A DNA stretch of 64,000 bases, from positions 27,679-91,678 of the forward strand of contig NZ_AKKF01000205.1 in assembly GCF_000281955.1 (NCBI RefSeq), read 5' to 3'. This document shows, one piece after another, positions 43,595-52,179 of this stretch (position 1 is its first letter; every line of letters begins with the position of its first letter). The notes under the pieces were generated by a model. The model was not told where the DNA came from. It did not search any database and saw only the letters and a list, made by a program, of their open reading frames with translations. The DNA is from Caulobacter sp. AP07 (GTDB taxonomy: Bacteria; Pseudomonadota; Alphaproteobacteria; Caulobacterales; Caulobacteraceae). The position numbers and the translations under genes were made by a program.

Positions 43595-44531
43595 GTTGCT
43601 CCACCGTCGAGCCGACTTTCCCGACCTGTTGCGTATCGTGGCCAGTAACCGCGGCGTGGACGTGACCCTGGTCGAGAAGGACTACTGGATCATGCATTGC
43701 CTGTGGGGCTTGCAGCAGCAGGACCTACGCTTTGAGCTGAAGGGCGGGACATCGCTGTCCAAGGGCTTTGGCGTGATCCACCGCTTTTCGGAAGACATCG
43801 ACCTGCGGATCGAGCCGCCCGAGGATGCAAAGGTGTTCACGGGCAAGAACCACACGAAGGAGGCCCACGTCGAAAGCCGCAAGGCGTTCTACGATCGGCT
43901 CGCCGAGACCATCATCATCGATGGCCTGATCGCAGTCGAGCGCGACCACGAGTTCGACAACGAGCGCTATTTCAGCGGCGGCGTCCGGCTGCTCTACCCC
44001 ACGGTCGGCGCACCGATCGCCGGGATCAAGACCGGTATCCTCCTAGAGGTTGGGTTCGACGACGTCACACCGAACGCACCCAGGACCATCAGCTCGTGGG
44101 CCTACGACTTCGCCGTAGGCCAGGGCGTGGAGGTGATCGACAATCGCGCCAAGGACGTCGCCTGCTACTCGCCCGGACACACCCTGGTCGAGAAGCTGCA
44201 GGCCATTTCAACCAAGTACCGGCGGCGCCAGGAAACTGGGGATTTCCCGCCCAATTTCATGCGTCACTACTACGACGTCCACAGCTTGTTGCAACTCGAC
44301 GAGGTCCAGGCCTTCGTTGGGACCAAGGCTTATGTCGCCCACAAGGCCAAGCGCTTTCCCAGGGCCGATGAGCCGGACCTGAGGGTCAACCCCGCCTTCG
44401 TCCTGCCCGACGAAGCCGTTCGCGACGAATTGAAGGCCGCCTACGCCCGCTCCAGCGCCCTCTATTACCAAGGTCAGCCGCCGTTCGAGGAAATTCTAGC
44501 CACCATCACTCAATGGGCGCCGCGGCTGTGA
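43584..44531 (+). CDS. AbiEii-type nucleotidyltransferase toxin
   Basis: A 315-residue AbiEii/MenT-like toxin. The nucleotidyltransferase signature is clear: RFELKGGTSLSKGF followed by HRFSEDIDLRI (GS and DxD). LVEKLQAISTKYRRR supplies later conserved residues, with HYYDVHSLL near the C-terminus. Members transfer nucleotides to tRNA or proteins and inhibit growth or cause abortive infection. The start at 43584 overlaps the antitoxin gene, giving co-translation. The pair opens the defence-like island. Confidence 0.9.
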   Translation: MPAELLHRRADFPDLLRIVASNRGVDVTLVEKDYWIMHCLWGLQQQDLRFELKGGTSLSKGFGVIHRFSEDIDLRIEPPEDAKVFTGKNHTKEAHVESRKAFYDRLAETIIIDGLIAVERDHEFDNERYFSGGVRLLYPTVGAPIAGIKTGILLEVGFDDVTPNAPRTISSWAYDFAVGQGVEVIDNRAKDVACYSPGHTLVEKLQAISTKYRRRQETGDFPPNFMRHYYDVHSLLQLDEVQAFVGTKAYVAHKAKRFPRADEPDLRVNPAFVLPDEAVRDELKAAYARSSALYYQGQPPFEEILATITQWAPRL

Positions 44532-44658
44532 GGCAGCGCGCGCCTAGGGCGCGTGGCTCGGGAAGGCTGGGGATGGGCCTTGGCGGACAGCCATTTCGAA
44601 ATTCGACGACTCGGGTCCATCCTCATGGGCGGTGATATCCGGCTGAGGGGTGCGACCG

Positions 44659-45120
44659 ATGGCGAGCGACATTCCCGTGGCCGACTGGCCAGTGAAGTCA
44701 GTGAAGCTTCATCCTCGGCTTGAGGCCTTCCTCCAGGAAAAGAGCCGAGCATCGGGCCGATCTCTGGAGGCTGAAATTGTCCGACTGGTTGGCGAAGCGA
44801 TGGAGGCCGCCGATGTTCCATCGGCGCCTGTTAATGCGCGTTTCACCTGCACCGAAGCGCTGATGGCCCAGAAGGCGGAGTGCCAGGACTGCCATGACGG
44901 AATACGGCACAACGCCAAGGTCTGGGCTGAAAGACATGTTCAGCAGACCGGCCACAATGTGCACGTCTCGCTGCATTTCGACATGCGCGGCGAGGATTGG
45001 ATGGAGCGCCTGCCGCCTGAACGCCGTGCGGAGATCGAGGACCTGATTCAAAATCCCGACAAGGCGAAAGCACTGGTGGGACAACTGCTCAGAAAAGCCA
45101 AGGGCGATAAGGTCAACTAA
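44659..45120 (+). CDS. Ribbon-helix-helix-like protein
   Basis: A 153-residue protein. Residues about 10-45 (SVKLHPRLEAFLQEKSRASG, then SLEAEIVRLVGEAME) fit an Arc/ParD-type ribbon-helix-helix DNA-binding fold. The remainder (QDCHDGIRHNAKVWAERHV, QTGHNVHVSLHFDM) has Cys and His residues and is not recognised. The ATG at 44659 follows GAGGGG. It may be a stand-alone regulator or a toxin-antitoxin component. Confidence 0.7.
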   Translation: MASDIPVADWPVKSVKLHPRLEAFLQEKSRASGRSLEAEIVRLVGEAMEAADVPSAPVNARFTCTEALMAQKAECQDCHDGIRHNAKVWAERHVQQTGHNVHVSLHFDMRGEDWMERLPPERRAEIEDLIQNPDKAKALVGQLLRKAKGDKVN

Positions 45121-45327
45121 GTTGATCAATTTCCGATAACAATAGTTAGACGCAACAAATTTCGAGCCTGACCGGTAGCGATTTTTCGCTGACTCCAAAC
45201 CCTGCGAGTCGTGTTTGCGACTCCTTTCCCAACGCCTAGCGGATCAGCCTGAGCGATTAACCCAGCCGCCTGTGGTGCGGACGGCAAGGCCTGGACGCTG
45301 CGGCATTACATGGACCGCCTGCAGGGC

Positions 45328-45391
45328 CTGACCGACAAGACAGGGCCGGTGCGGGCTGAAGGCAGAATGGCGACCTTCGGCCGCCGCGACG
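45328..45391 (+). repeat. 64-bp partial copy of thioesterase gene
   Basis: This stretch matches 49978-50041 within the PaaI-like thioesterase gene at roughly 90% by eye, starting CCTGACCGACAAGACAGGGC and ending TTCGGCCGCCGCG. It encodes LTDKTGPVRAEG and TFGRR in the same frame as the intact gene. No start, no active-site part and no downstream similarity remain, so it is a gene fragment. The two direct copies flank 4.6 kb carrying the RES pair and the ATPase. Confidence 0.85.
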
Positions 45392-45500
45392 GACCGTCCA
45401 ACTCTCTTCATCTTGCTCCTTCACGCTCAAGCCATCCCTGGGAACCCAGAACGACAAACGCGCGGGAACGATTTTCAGGTGTTGCCGTTTAACCACAGTT

Positions 45501-45540
45501 CGATATGGACATTTAGTACATTCTGTACGATATGGACATT
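45501..45540. promoter_or_regulatory. Direct-repeat operator of Xre-RES operon
   Basis: CGATATGGACATT occurs at 45501-45513 and again at 45528-45540, 27 bp apart start to start, with GTACATTCTGTAC between them as an inverted repeat. The block ends 24 bp before the antitoxin's ATG at 45565. It is probably the autoregulatory site of the pair. Confidence 0.65.
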
Positions 45541-45564
45541 GCGCGGGTGAAGAAGGAACGATCC

Positions 45565-46302
45565 ATGACGGCTAATGGCGACCAACGGCTCGGGGGAGCT
45601 CATCCTGCCCTTGCCGGCCCGACGGTGAGCGCCATGATCCAAATCCTTGGCCAGGAGAACCCGCAGTCCGATCGCAAGGTCGTTGAGACTGCCGGCAAGG
45701 CCGCCGCCGCGGTGTCGGACATCACGGTGCGTCTGTCCCCAAGCATTCAACGGCTGCTGGCACGCAATCACGGCTTTCAACGCCGCGTGGAAGCAGCACT
45801 CATCGCAGCGCTTGAGCGGCTAGCCGAGACCGCTCAGGAAGAAGCGCCGCCAGAGACCATGGAGGGCGAGGGCTTGGGCGAATTGTTGTCGACCAAGCAT
45901 GGACGCAAGCGCCTGCGAGCCTATGCGGAACCTGTGGCGATCGAGGACTGGGCCGGCCCCGTGGCGGGCCCGAGCGCTCTGAAGAGCCAGTTGGGCATCG
46001 CTCGCTCGACCCTGCATGCCTGGCAACAACAAGGCGCAGTCATCGGCCTGCTGACCGGCGTGCGCAAGCACGTCTTTCCACTGGAACAGTTCATCGACGC
46101 GCGCCCCATTCCAGGCCTCGCCGACATCCTGGCGATCATTGGAGATGGCCGCACGGCCTGGCTTTGGCTGATCACGCCTCATCCGGGACTCGCGACCACG
46201 CCGGCCAAGGCGAGCAAGCCGCCTCGACCGATCGAGAACCTGAAAACGGGCGACCGAGCGCGCGTGGCGGGCTTGGCGCGGGAGGACTATGGCCAGCCGT
46301 GA
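45565..46302 (+). CDS. Xre/MbcA/ParS-type antitoxin of RES toxin
   Basis: A 245-residue antitoxin. The C-terminal toxin-binding domain is recognisable from ILAIIGDGRTAWLWLITPHPG onward, to IENLKTGDRARVAGLAREDYG. The middle contains a helix-turn-helix (LKSQLGIARSTLHAWQQQG) and the N-terminus is longer than in most members. The ATG at 45565 follows AAGGAAC at suitable spacing; an earlier ATG at 45532 lies within the repeat operator. Its stop overlaps the RES start (GTGA). Confidence 0.85.
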   Translation: MTANGDQRLGGAHPALAGPTVSAMIQILGQENPQSDRKVVETAGKAAAAVSDITVRLSPSIQRLLARNHGFQRRVEAALIAALERLAETAQEEAPPETMEGEGLGELLSTKHGRKRLRAYAEPVAIEDWAGPVAGPSALKSQLGIARSTLHAWQQQGAVIGLLTGVRKHVFPLEQFIDARPIPGLADILAIIGDGRTAWLWLITPHPGLATTPAKASKPPRPIENLKTGDRARVAGLAREDYGQP

Positions 46303-46895
46303 AGATCGACCCGGATATCGTTCGACAGCATTCCAAGCGCTCGCACCTCAAGTCCCACCTGAGGGTGACGCCGTTAGCGCACGCCGCGACGCCGCTGGGA
46401 ATGGGCTTTGGCAAGACGCGCCTGGCCTGTCCGGACGACACGTTCAAGGTGCTCTACATAGCGCCCCAGCTCGTAACGGGGGTCGCCGAGACCATTATTC
46501 GCGATCGGTTTGTCGAGAAGGCCCAACGTCGCCTGACGGAGGAAGACATCGAAACCTGGGGGGCCACCGAGGTCGAAAGTCGCGAGGCTCTCAATATCCT
46601 GGATCTTCGCAAACTGGCGCCCCATCATCTGGGGCTGCGCACGGACGCCCTGTTGGCCAAAAATCAGGCTGCGGGGCGCCGCGTAAGCCGCGCCATCTAT
46701 GAGCAGGCGCCCCGAGTCGACGCCATTCTCTACACGTCGCGCCTCACCAAGATGAACTGCGTTTGCGTGTATGATCGGGCGGCGACAAAGCTTCACGCCG
46801 GGCCAGTGCACCCCCTGATCAATCTCAGAGCCCTCACCCCCGCTCTGGAGCTCCTGAAGATCCAGGTTCTTCGCGCCCCTATCGCCAGGCCCTAG
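46299..46895 (+). CDS. RES-domain toxin
   Basis: A 198-residue RES-family toxin. GMGFGKTRLACPDDTFKVLYIAPQ corresponds to the conserved Arg/Tyr region (in two parts here: GMGFGKTRLA and FKVLYIAPQ). VAETIIRDRF supplies the Glu and ILYTSRLTKMNCVCVYDRA the Ser. Family members degrade NAD+ by phosphorolysis or ADP-ribosylate a target to arrest growth. The start is GTG at 46299 overlapping the antitoxin stop, so expression is coupled. It ends 4 bp inside the convergent ATPase gene. Confidence 0.87.
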   Translation: MKIDPDIVRQHSKRSHLKSHLRVTPLAHAATPLGMGFGKTRLACPDDTFKVLYIAPQLVTGVAETIIRDRFVEKAQRRLTEEDIETWGATEVESREALNILDLRKLAPHHLGLRTDALLAKNQAAGRRVSRAIYEQAPRVDAILYTSRLTKMNCVCVYDRAATKLHAGPVHPLINLRALTPALELLKIQVLRAPIARP

Positions 46896-49264
46896 CTGAT
46901 GAGCCCCCGCCGTCTCCACTCGTCCATGGTTCGGTTGATCATCAAGACAGCTCGGCGCCCCACCGCGCCCTGCCGAACCAGGATGTGATCCAATCGCCGA
47001 CGGCGACTGAACATCCGCGTAATGCTGACCCGGACATTCTTGTTTGTTTCGTCCCACAGACGCAGACCGCCTGGCACCTCCGTGCCGCCCGCCTTGTTAC
47101 CCTCCACAAACCGCAAATAGGTCAGCCAGATGAAGGCGTTGCGGATTGAAGCGGCTGTCCAGCGTTCGACACTGCTTTCGCGCTTGAAATCCACGAGACC
47201 TTCGACGAGCGGCCGAGGGAACAACGTCGTATGGAAGACATGCTCAATGTAGCTGAGACTGCGGCAGAACCCGTCCACCACCGCCTGTCCAAGGTTGGTT
47301 ACGCCATAGCCTCGCTCACCGTCGCCGGCGACGTGAACGACGATCATCTCCGAGCGCAACAAGACGTTCAAAGCGATACGAAGCTCATTGGGCCTATAGC
47401 CCGTCAAAGCCTTCATCTTCCTTCGAATGGCCTCTTCCGAGGGGAAGAGATCATCAGCGCCTCCCCCCTTGCCGAGTTCCTCTTGCATATCGAGGCGCCA
47501 TTGGGTGATAGACTGAATAATTCTTACCTTCTCGAGGAAGCAATGCAGATCAGACTCATTTCTATGCTGAATTGTCGTATAGTTGAAAATGTTATCTAGT
47601 ATACCCGTGAACTGCGGGTTGTCCCTGTATCGACCCTCTTCGCTACCCGAACGCGACGATCCAGAGCGTGGAATAATCGCCGTTTCAAACCACGGCAGAT
47701 AAGAAAATAACAACAGCTCCACCAAGCGATAGCGTCGCTGCCGAACAACAAGACCGCCCTGGTCGGTCTGAAGCGCTCTCAAAAATTTCTCAGGCGTATC
47801 GACTTCATTCCAATCACTTCGCGCGCCGAATTCATCGACGAACATAAGAAATATTTTATGGATGAACTCCATGGCCGTGCGGATATTATTTCCAAAAATT
47901 CTATAGGCGGCGCGATGCCCGCCCTTGATCTTCCCCGCATGACTGATCGTCGCCATGATCAGGGCGATGCCGCGCGTAAAATCCCGGATCAACGCGGCTT
48001 GCTCCCGATCGATCTCCGCCTGGGACAGGCGATGTCGTTGGGCGCGCGCCCAGGCGTCCGACGCGCGCAGGACCGCATTGTGAATGGCGACCTCCGGATC
48101 GATGGGCTCGACCAGAGCCACCATCGTTTCCGCCAGCTTGATCTGTCGGTCATCGAGATAATGCTGGAACGTGTTGCCACGCATGACGAACATTGGCGCC
48201 GAAGCGACGCTAATTCGCCTTCCGGAAATCATGAAATTTGTCAGACTGGATTTACGCTCCAGAATCCGACGCAGAATAATATGCTGATCGCCCTCGAAGA
48301 AAAAATCTTCGATCGAGATCGCGTCGAGACCATCCATGATCAAGCAAAACTTGGCGATGTCCTCACCCGCCAGTTTGCGACCACGATGGTAATTAAGCCG
48401 TGACAGTAGACTAGCCCGCACCTCATGGGGGATGAGAGCGAGCGCCGCGGTGTCGATTTTGCGCGCGCCGAGGCTGTCTCGCAGAATCTCAAGCCACTGA
48501 CGTGCTTCCTCGGCAAGAACCACGGGGTCCCGGCCCACGCGATTGAGCGCGAGCACCGCGCTCAACATCAAATCCTCCATAGAGGCGTCGCTGAAAAGGC
48601 TGGACGATCTCAGGCGCGGATGATCACCGCCATCACGATCATATGAAAAGAACAAAATCGCATCACGAAGCATGATGTATGAAAAATATTCATCGAGCGA
48701 CCCATCGATATCATCAATGTTAAGCCAGCTTTCCTTGAATTTTAGATATTCAAACCTACTGAATATAATATATTTATCGCGAATCTTAGAATGATGTATG
48801 TTCAGAAGATACTTTATAAGGGTCGACTTCCCTGCCCCTGGATCCCCGATCACAAAGGTTCGAGGATAGGAGCCCGTCCGGAGCCTCGGCAGCAGGCGGT
48901 CGAGGAACCAGGTCGAGGCAGAGTCAGCATCCCAATTGATGATGTCGTCATTGGGCGGCGGGGTACCGATGCGGTCGTAGGTCCCATCAGGGGCCATCGG
49001 CAGACGATCGGTCGCGAAGCGCATATGACGACGCCACTGGGCATCGGTCGTAATGCCGTACTTCAGCTTCCCGGTGCCTTCGAGAATGTAGTCGAAGAGC
49101 GGTTTGAGCGTAGCGCCAACATGCGGACTATTGGCGCGGTCCTTCAGATTTCGCTTCAGATAGGCAGGGCGCTTGAGGCTTGGTCGCGTGTATTCCAATC
49201 GCCCTCCGATGCGATCGAAGTTCAATTGCGGCAAGTTATCGAACAGCGCGAAGAGATCTTTCAT
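46892..49264 (-). CDS. Large P-loop ATPase, defence-like
   Basis: A 790-residue ATPase. Walker A is GDPGAGKST at residues 140-148, Walker B FCLIMDGLD at 306-314, and a sensor-like NFMISGRR lies at 343-350, as in STAND/AAA-type signalling ATPases. The C-terminal ~400 residues are helical and may hold winged-helix parts (RRKMKALTGYRPNELRIAL). No enzymatic effector domain or membrane segment is evident. The start at 49264 (MKDLFALFDN) follows GGAAGG; the frame stays open to 49420. Parts of the gene are AT-richer than the rest of the window (47500-47900, 48640-48800), suggesting horizontal origin. It is convergent with the RES pair and lies between the thioesterase repeats. An anti-phage role is inference from context. 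Confidence 0.8.
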   Translation of the reverse strand: MKDLFALFDNLPQLNFDRIGGRLEYTRPSLKRPAYLKRNLKDRANSPHVGATLKPLFDYILEGTGKLKYGITTDAQWRRHMRFATDRLPMAPDGTYDRIGTPPPNDDIINWDADSASTWFLDRLLPRLRTGSYPRTFVIGDPGAGKSTLIKYLLNIHHSKIRDKYIIFSRFEYLKFKESWLNIDDIDGSLDEYFSYIMLRDAILFFSYDRDGGDHPRLRSSSLFSDASMEDLMLSAVLALNRVGRDPVVLAEEARQWLEILRDSLGARKIDTAALALIPHEVRASLLSRLNYHRGRKLAGEDIAKFCLIMDGLDAISIEDFFFEGDQHIILRRILERKSSLTNFMISGRRISVASAPMFVMRGNTFQHYLDDRQIKLAETMVALVEPIDPEVAIHNAVLRASDAWARAQRHRLSQAEIDREQAALIRDFTRGIALIMATISHAGKIKGGHRAAYRIFGNNIRTAMEFIHKIFLMFVDEFGARSDWNEVDTPEKFLRALQTDQGGLVVRQRRYRLVELLLFSYLPWFETAIIPRSGSSRSGSEEGRYRDNPQFTGILDNIFNYTTIQHRNESDLHCFLEKVRIIQSITQWRLDMQEELGKGGGADDLFPSEEAIRRKMKALTGYRPNELRIALNVLLRSEMIVVHVAGDGERGYGVTNLGQAVVDGFCRSLSYIEHVFHTTLFPRPLVEGLVDFKRESSVERWTAASIRNAFIWLTYLRFVEGNKAGGTEVPGGLRLWDETNKNVRVSITRMFSRRRRLDHILVRQGAVGRRAVLMINRTMDEWRRRGLIS

Positions 49265-49660
49265 GGGCCCAAACACCTTCCGGCGCGATCCCGTACGGCA
49301 AGGCGCACGCCGGCGCCGCCAAGGCTTGATGATCCATTTCCCCCCCGGGCTCGGCTCCCCTCCGCTGTCGCGGCACCGGTCCAATGAATACACCTTGGCA
49401 GCGGTATCCGCGCCGAGCAACGCCCCTGGGTTGATGAATTGTCAAATTTCCGACCGCCCAAGGACGATCTTCGTGGGCGCGCTTCTCCTGCGGAACGAAA
49501 AAGGGGCGCGGCGCAATGGCGACCGAGCGCCATGCGCGACCAAGGCTGTCAGCCTGCATGCGTCACACGGTGAGTGGAGCGACGTACCGCCGCCAGCAAT
49601 ACATGATCAAACTTCCGCAACCGCGCTTGCCGAACCGCCGCCTTGATCTGGAGTCCTCCC
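49265..49660. other. Intergenic stretch between ATPase and thioesterase
   Basis: 396 bp between the divergent ATPase and thioesterase genes. It should contain both promoters. Open frames here have no family motifs. No operator repeat or terminal inverted repeat of a mobile element was seen. Confidence 0.4.
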
Positions 49661-50125
49661 ATGACCGTTCCCAAGACCACCCCGGCCGACCAGATCGCAC
49701 CGGGCGTCACCGGCCTGGAGCAACTGCAGGCGATGATCGCCGCCGGCGGCCGCCCGCCGATCGGCGACACCCTGGAGTTCTCGCTGACCGAGGCTGGCGA
49801 CGGCTGGGCGACGTTCGAGGGCCTGCCCGGCCGCCACGCCTACAACCCGATCGGCACGGTGCACGGCGGCTATGCGGCCACCTTGCTCGACTCCGCCTGC
49901 GGCTGCGCGGCGCACTCCAAGCTCAGCGCCAAGCAGGGCTACACGACCCTGGAACTGAAGGTCGCCTATCACCGGCCCCTGACCGACAAGACAGGGCCGG
50001 TGCGAGCCGAAGGCAAGGTGGTGACCTTCGGCCGCCGCGCCGCCTTCGCCGAGGCGACGATCAAGGACGCCAGAGGGCGGATCTACGCCACGGCGACCTC
50101 GACCCTGCTGGTGTTCGAACGATAA
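49661..50125 (+). CDS. PaaI-family hotdog thioesterase
   Basis: A 154-residue hotdog-fold acyl-CoA thioesterase of the PaaI group. The core motif is NPIGTVHGGYAATLLDSACGCA near residues 63-84, with the Asp as expected catalytic residue; VAYHRPLTDKTGPVRAEGKVV and ATSTLLVF follow. The ATG at 49661 follows GGAGTCCTCCC. It probably hydrolyses aryl- or acyl-CoA. A 64-bp piece of this gene is present in direct orientation at 45328. Confidence 0.92.
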   Translation: MTVPKTTPADQIAPGVTGLEQLQAMIAAGGRPPIGDTLEFSLTEAGDGWATFEGLPGRHAYNPIGTVHGGYAATLLDSACGCAAHSKLSAKQGYTTLELKVAYHRPLTDKTGPVRAEGKVVTFGRRAAFAEATIKDARGRIYATATSTLLVFER

Positions 50126-50176
50126 GCGCAGCGGCTTCAAAGGGTCCGGCGGAAGCGAGGTCGCCCAGTCTGACGA

Positions 50177-51139
50177 TCACGACCGAAGGTCTGGACGATT
50201 GCAGGCGTGCCTTGGCGCATGACCCGCCAGAACCCGAACGACCTCTTCGGCCGCGCGACGACGCAACTCGATCAGGGACGCCTCCGACGAAAAGGCCACG
50301 TGCGGGGTGATCACGACATCCGGGCGTTCCATCAGCGCCCGAGGCGGCGCCGGCTCGCCCTCGATCACATCGAGCCCCGCGCCCGAAAGGCGACCGCTTT
50401 CGAGCGCGTCGAGCAGAGCCTGATTGTCGACCATCGGCCCGCGGCTGACATTGATCAGGAAGGCGCCGGGCCGCATGCCGCTCAAACGCCGCGCGTCAAT
50501 CAGATGATGGGTTTGGGACGTGAGCGGCGCGTGCAGGATCACCACGTCGCTTTGGGCGAGCAAGTCCTCGAGCAAGGTCGCACACACCAGGTCGTCGGTC
50601 CTTGCCGATGGCGCGTTGACCAGCAGCCGACACCCGAAGGCCCGCAACTTGCTGGCGGTCGCGCGGCCGATGCGGCCATATCCGACCAGGCCCACCGTCA
50701 GGTCGGACACCCGGCGCAATCGGGCGCTGGCGGGATTCCACCCTCCCAGCTTGGCCTCCCGATCGAACGCGACGATGCCTCGAGCCCAGGCCAGGAGCAG
50801 TCCGACAGCATGATCGGAGACTTCTCCCACGCAATAGTCAGGGACGTTGGCCACCCAGGCCCCGCGCAGCGTCGCCGAGGCGACCGCGATATTGTCCAGG
50901 CCGACGCCGATCCGTTGCACGATGCGCAGGTCCGTCGGACCCGCGATCGCTCGCGCGGTCACCTCGCCCCAACAGGTCATGATAGCCTGGGGATCGTGGC
51001 GAGCGACGAAGTCCTCGATCCACGCGGCCGCCATCGGCGTTGACGGTCCGCTGACCAGGACGTGGCCAGCCTGCTCGATGACCGAGCGCTCGACGCTGTC
51101 GTCGGCCCAGGCGAAATCTGTCTGCAGGACCAGCGCCAT
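50177..51139 (-). CDS. D-2-hydroxyacid dehydrogenase family protein
   Basis: A 320-residue NAD-dependent 2-hydroxyacid dehydrogenase. The NAD loop is VGLVGYGRIGRATASKL near residue 150. The catalytic Arg is in FLINVSRGPMVD, the Glu in GAGLDVIEGEP and the His in VVITPHVAFSSEAS. The start at 51139 follows GGGGAGCATCGGTC. It would reduce a 2-keto acid or oxidise a hydroxy acid. It has no clear operon partner and is divergent from the small HTH gene at 51350. Confidence 0.92.
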   Translation of the reverse strand: MALVLQTDFAWADDSVERSVIEQAGHVLVSGPSTPMAAAWIEDFVARHDPQAIMTCWGEVTARAIAGPTDLRIVQRIGVGLDNIAVASATLRGAWVANVPDYCVGEVSDHAVGLLLAWARGIVAFDREAKLGGWNPASARLRRVSDLTVGLVGYGRIGRATASKLRAFGCRLLVNAPSARTDDLVCATLLEDLLAQSDVVILHAPLTSQTHHLIDARRLSGMRPGAFLINVSRGPMVDNQALLDALESGRLSGAGLDVIEGEPAPPRALMERPDVVITPHVAFSSEASLIELRRRAAEEVVRVLAGHAPRHACNRPDLRS

Positions 51140-51349
51140 GACCGATGCTCCCCGTGAGTGGACGATGGGGGTTTATGGCCCCCAGCGCGAGTCGCCGCAA
51201 AAGCGCCTCAGGCTCGCGTCCCCGGGATTGCGACCAGGCGCTAATCAGCCGGGCCAAGGCGGGCCGGAAGCAGGGTCCCAAGCTCGGGGTATTTGGGGTT
51301 TGACGGAACCGGCGGAAATCGCCCGTCTCCCGTTGCTAGAGAGACTCCC

Positions 51350-51604
51350 ATGGATCTGGCCACCCTCGACGCTGAACTGTTCAACCAACTGAGGCGCCGC
51401 ATGCCCGCCACGACGCGCAAATGGATGATGGAACTCTACGGCGTCAGCGAAACCACCTGGCGCAAGCTTCGCGACGGCAGGCCGGTCAAGCGCACCACGC
51501 TCGAGCGCGTTCTGGCGCGCTTCGAGCAGGCCTCCGCTCCGTGCGTCCCTTCGGTGGAGGTTTGGCCGGCGTGCTTCCTGTGGCTCGATCCGCTCGCGAC
51601 CTAG
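51350..51604 (+). CDS. Small helix-turn-helix protein
   Basis: An 84-residue protein, MDLATLDAELFNQLRRRM at the start. MMELYGVSETTWRKLRDGRP and RTTLERVLARFEQ look like a Cro/Xre-type HTH. The ATG at 51350 follows GAGAGAC. It may be a solo antitoxin or regulator next to the HipBA pair. Assignment is by pattern only. Confidence 0.65.
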   Translation: MDLATLDAELFNQLRRRMPATTRKWMMELYGVSETTWRKLRDGRPVKRTTLERVLARFEQASAPCVPSVEVWPACFLWLDPLAT

Positions 51605-51712
51605 ATCCCGCCTCGCCGCGACCTTGGAAACAAGCCACCGCCGTCGAAGAACATAGACGCGACCACTCCGCCCACCGGTCGCCAAGGGTCGTCGCGCCAT
51701 ACAAGTGATGCA

Positions 51713-51836
51713 CCATAAAAGGCGCATTAAGAGACTTAGTGCATTCTTTTTCGGGCGCCAGAATCTTCACCCATCTTGATCTTTGAGAAATTGCGCCATA
51801 AATAGTGCGCAATAGCACTCTATGCGCGCTTTATGG
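51713..51836. promoter_or_regulatory. Repeated CCATAAA elements before hipB
   Basis: CCATAAAAGGCGC (51713-51725), CCATAAATAGTGCGC (51796-51810) and the inverted GCGCGCTTTATGG (51824-51836) lie upstream of the hipB-like gene at 51844. The last two form an inverted repeat. They are likely binding sites for the HipB-type repressor. Confidence 0.55.
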
Positions 51837-51843
51837 TACAAAC

Positions 51844-52176
51844 ATGAAAGCTTCTCGCGCCCAGACCGCCCTCCCCCTGGCCGTCCAGCGCGCTCTGCGC
51901 CAGTTGGGCGATGATATCTCGACGGCCCGACGGCGGCGCAACCTCACCATCGCCCTGGTCGCCGAGCGCGCCTTCGTGGGCCGCAACACCATCACACGCG
52001 TCGAACGCGGCGATCCAGGCGTCGCGCTGGGGATCTACGCCACGGTGCTGTTCGTCCTGGGCCTCGCCGACGGACTGAAGACCCTGGCCGACCCCATGAA
52101 GGATCAGGTTGGTCAAACCCTGGAGGCCGAGCGCCTGCCCCGACGGGCGCGCACGCCCAAGACCGGATCGAACTAG
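51844..52176 (+). CDS. hipB: HipB-like Xre-family antitoxin
   Basis: A 110-residue Xre-type protein. The helix-turn-helix is LGDDISTARRRRNLTIALVAERAFVGRNTITRVERG (written in parts: ISTARRRRNLTIALVAERAF and VGRNTITRVERG), followed by YATVLFVLGLADGL. The ATG at 51844 follows the repeat elements closely. It is 3 bp upstream of the hipA start and is expected to repress the operon and bind HipA. Confidence 0.85.
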   Translation: MKASRAQTALPLAVQRALRQLGDDISTARRRRNLTIALVAERAFVGRNTITRVERGDPGVALGIYATVLFVLGLADGLKTLADPMKDQVGQTLEAERLPRRARTPKTGSN

Positions 52177-52179
52177 GGC

